Assembly: GCA_937989795.1 (NCBI GenBank) | Contig: CALKBB010000210.1 | Coordinates: forward strand, 1 to 7,290 | Source: an uncultured Collinsella sp. | GTDB taxonomy: Bacteria; Actinomycetota; Coriobacteriia; Coriobacteriales; Coriobacteriaceae | Length of the DNA: 7,290 nt | Direction: 5' to 3' | Shown: positions 6,106 through 7,290 of the stretch, one piece after another | How positions within the stretch are numbered: the first letter of the stretch is position 1 | How the letters are laid out: every line of letters starts with the position of its first letter | Translations under genes and position numbers: made by a program | The notes under the pieces: model-generated | What the model was told of the DNA's origin: nothing | Seen by the model: the letters and a program-made list of their open reading frames with translations, nothing else | Database searches by the model: none

Positions 6106-7167
6106 CTATTCAATCATGCCGCGCTCGAGCGTACCGAGCGCCGCGCGGGCGTCCCATGCTGCAATGCGCTTCTCGGTCTTCCACGTTTGGAAGAACCAAC
6201 CGGCAGCCGGCGCAAACGAAGCCAGCTGGTTGGCGATAAACACGCGCTCGTAGGCATTGCGGCCCTCGGGCGTAACCGACGAGTTGGCAAAGATCGCCGC
6301 GCCCGACCATTCGCCCACCAGCACGGGGAACCCTGTCGAAATCGCTTCTTTAAGCTCGCGCTTGTTACGCGAAATCGCCGTCGTCAGCCCGCGGGGGCTC
6401 GTGATGTCAAGCGCATACTCGTCGCGGTAATGGTACAGGTGAAGGTCCATGTAGACGTTCTTGTACTTGGCGCCGCGCATAAAATGCTTCCACTCGCTGG
6501 GATGACCCGACGACGAGAAGACGACGATCTTATCCTCGGGCATATACGAACGGACGAGCTCATAGGCATCGCGATAGAAATTGCGCAGGTAGTGGGCCGG
6601 AATGCCATCCGTCATGGCAAAAAGACTCTTGCGGACACTCATCTGCGGCGTATCCAGCAGCTCAATGCCCAGCAGGCTCTCGGCCTCGCCGTAGCGATCG
6701 GCCAGGCGCTCGAGCACGTCGAGTGCCACATGACGGCCGTTGGTGGACGAATGCCACTCGGCAACAGCCTCTGGCGTGGTGGGCGAATCATTGGAATCGC
6801 CCTGGCCACCGGGCACAGTCGCCAGATCGAGCAGCACGCGGATGTCATACTTGGCAGCCCACTCAATTGCACGGTCGATGTAGTCGACAACCGAGATGTA
6901 GGACGCATCGGACTCCTGCGAACCAAAGGCATACCAGGGCACCGGCAGACGCACGGCATTGAGGCCGATCTGCGCCATGCGGCGAAAATCGTCCTCGCTC
7001 ACAAACGTCTCGTAATGACGGCGCATGCGCTCATTATAGGCGGCGGTGCCCATGGCCTCCTGCAGCTCGGCCGCGTTGGATGCACCGGTCGCCGCGTATA
7101 GCGACGGGGTCACCCAAGGCTCGGGAATAAACCAGCCAGAGAGATTAACGCCGAGTATCCTCTCCAT
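6106..7167 (-). CDS. GH5-like (exo-1,3-beta-glucanase-type) glycosidase-fold protein with altered active site
   Basis: The 353-residue protein follows the GH5 TIM-barrel layout of the exo-beta-1,3-glucanase group. GVNLSGWFIPEPWVTPSLY (6-24) opens the barrel, NAVRLPVPW (70-78) holds the conserved Arg, LHLY (242-245) the conserved His and Tyr, VGEWSG (284-289) the nucleophile E286, and GWFFQTWKTE (323-332) the barrel-closing Trp. Other sites have changed. The usual ELLNEP that carries the acid/base Glu reads ELLDTP (169-174), the usual DLHGAPG reads DLATVPG (114-120), and the HDGF-type strand reads FSSSGHP (217-223). No signal peptide is seen, so it should be intracellular. I chose the ATG at 7167 because AAGGGGG lies five bases upstream (7179-7173) and family similarity begins at once. 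An in-frame extension to 7284 would add 39 residues that overlap the candidate promoter and operator. The substrate is unknown, and hydrolysis is doubtful. Confidence 0.85.
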   Translation of the reverse strand: MERILGVNLSGWFIPEPWVTPSLYAATGASNAAELQEAMGTAAYNERMRRHYETFVSEDDFRRMAQIGLNAVRLPVPWYAFGSQESDASYISVVDYIDRAIEWAAKYDIRVLLDLATVPGGQGDSNDSPTTPEAVAEWHSSTNGRHVALDVLERLADRYGEAESLLGIELLDTPQMSVRKSLFAMTDGIPAHYLRNFYRDAYELVRSYMPEDKIVVFSSSGHPSEWKHFMRGAKYKNVYMDLHLYHYRDEYALDITSPRGLTTAISRNKRELKEAISTGFPVLVGEWSGAAIFANSSVTPEGRNAYERVFIANQLASFAPAAGWFFQTWKTEKRIAAWDARAALGTLERGMIE

Positions 7168-7232
7168 CACTGCCCCCTTCGGATCGTGCAGGTCGAGCCT
7201 GCATCGTATTGCATAGGAAAAGTATCGTTTTG

Positions 7233-7261
7233 AGTATACCCGCGCGTGCGGACAGACGACC
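7233..7261 (-). promoter_or_regulatory. Candidate promoter of the GH5-like gene and rsmI
   Basis: The minus strand has TATACT (7238-7233), five of six bases of the -10 consensus, about 66 bases before the chosen start codon. Seventeen bases upstream the hexamer is GGTCGT (7261-7256), a poor -35, so activation or repression by a bound protein is plausible. No other good -10 was found in this 123-base leader. Confidence 0.4.
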
Positions 7262-7269
7262 GAACGGTC
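7258..7269. promoter_or_regulatory. TetR-type operator-like palindrome
   Basis: GACCGAACGGTC is a perfect 12-bp palindrome of the ACCGnnCGGT type that many TetR/AcrR-family repressors bind. It overlaps the weak -35 of the candidate promoter, which would suit repression by occlusion. TetR genes often lie beside their operator and divergent from the target, so the regulator may be just beyond base 7290; nothing in the window shows it. Confidence 0.45.
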
Positions 7270-7290
7270 TGTAAAGTGGCGCAAAAGCGG

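Noticed and set aside
6079..7101. 340-codon plus-strand frame opposite the GH5-like gene
   Set aside because: It is codon-aligned with the GH5-like frame, has no recognisable domain, and its start lies inside the rsmI 5' end without a ribosome-binding site.
7168..7284. 39-residue N-terminal extension of the GH5-like protein to an ATG at 7284
   Set aside because: It has no family similarity and would make the candidate promoter and operator coding. The internal ATG at 7167 has a good ribosome-binding site.

Overview
The window reads as a compact, GC-rich chromosomal segment from an actinobacterium. The best guess is a gut Coriobacteriia member close to Collinsella; this rests on protein style, codon use and gene content, not on a database search. 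Every gene I can support lies on the minus strand, so the order of reading is from high to low coordinates.

Right part (7290 to 3550): a leader with a candidate promoter and a TetR-type palindrome precedes a GH5-like glycosidase-fold protein. Six bases later comes rsmI (16S rRNA C1402 2'-O-methyltransferase), and then metG (methionyl-tRNA synthetase), which is closed by a strong intrinsic terminator. Middle part (3442 to 1675): rsmA (16S rRNA A1518/A1519 dimethyltransferase) overlaps a TatD-family metal-dependent hydrolase by 11 bases. Next is a tRNA-Leu(CAG) gene with its own terminator.

Below the tRNA (1310-1562) is the oddest region. A 64-bp block holding the tRNA-Leu 3' end and its terminator occurs twice, and the two copies flank 125 bp of hairpin-rich, non-coding DNA. 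Left part (1238 to 1): a membrane-anchored SPFH/band-7 protein resembling the HIR subgroup, followed 6 bases later by rlmH (23S rRNA pseudouridine-1915 methyltransferase), which runs off the window edge.

Most of the content is translation housekeeping: three rRNA methyltransferases, one aminoacyl-tRNA synthetase and one tRNA. The departures from routine are a GH5-fold protein that seems to have lost its acid/base glutamate and other active-site residues, the duplicated tRNA-Leu 3' end with its palindromic spacer, a MetRS zinc knuckle with one Cys replaced by Asp, and a TetR-like operator over the promoter of the GH5-rsmI unit. I see no CRISPR array, transposase, toxin-antitoxin pair or defence system.
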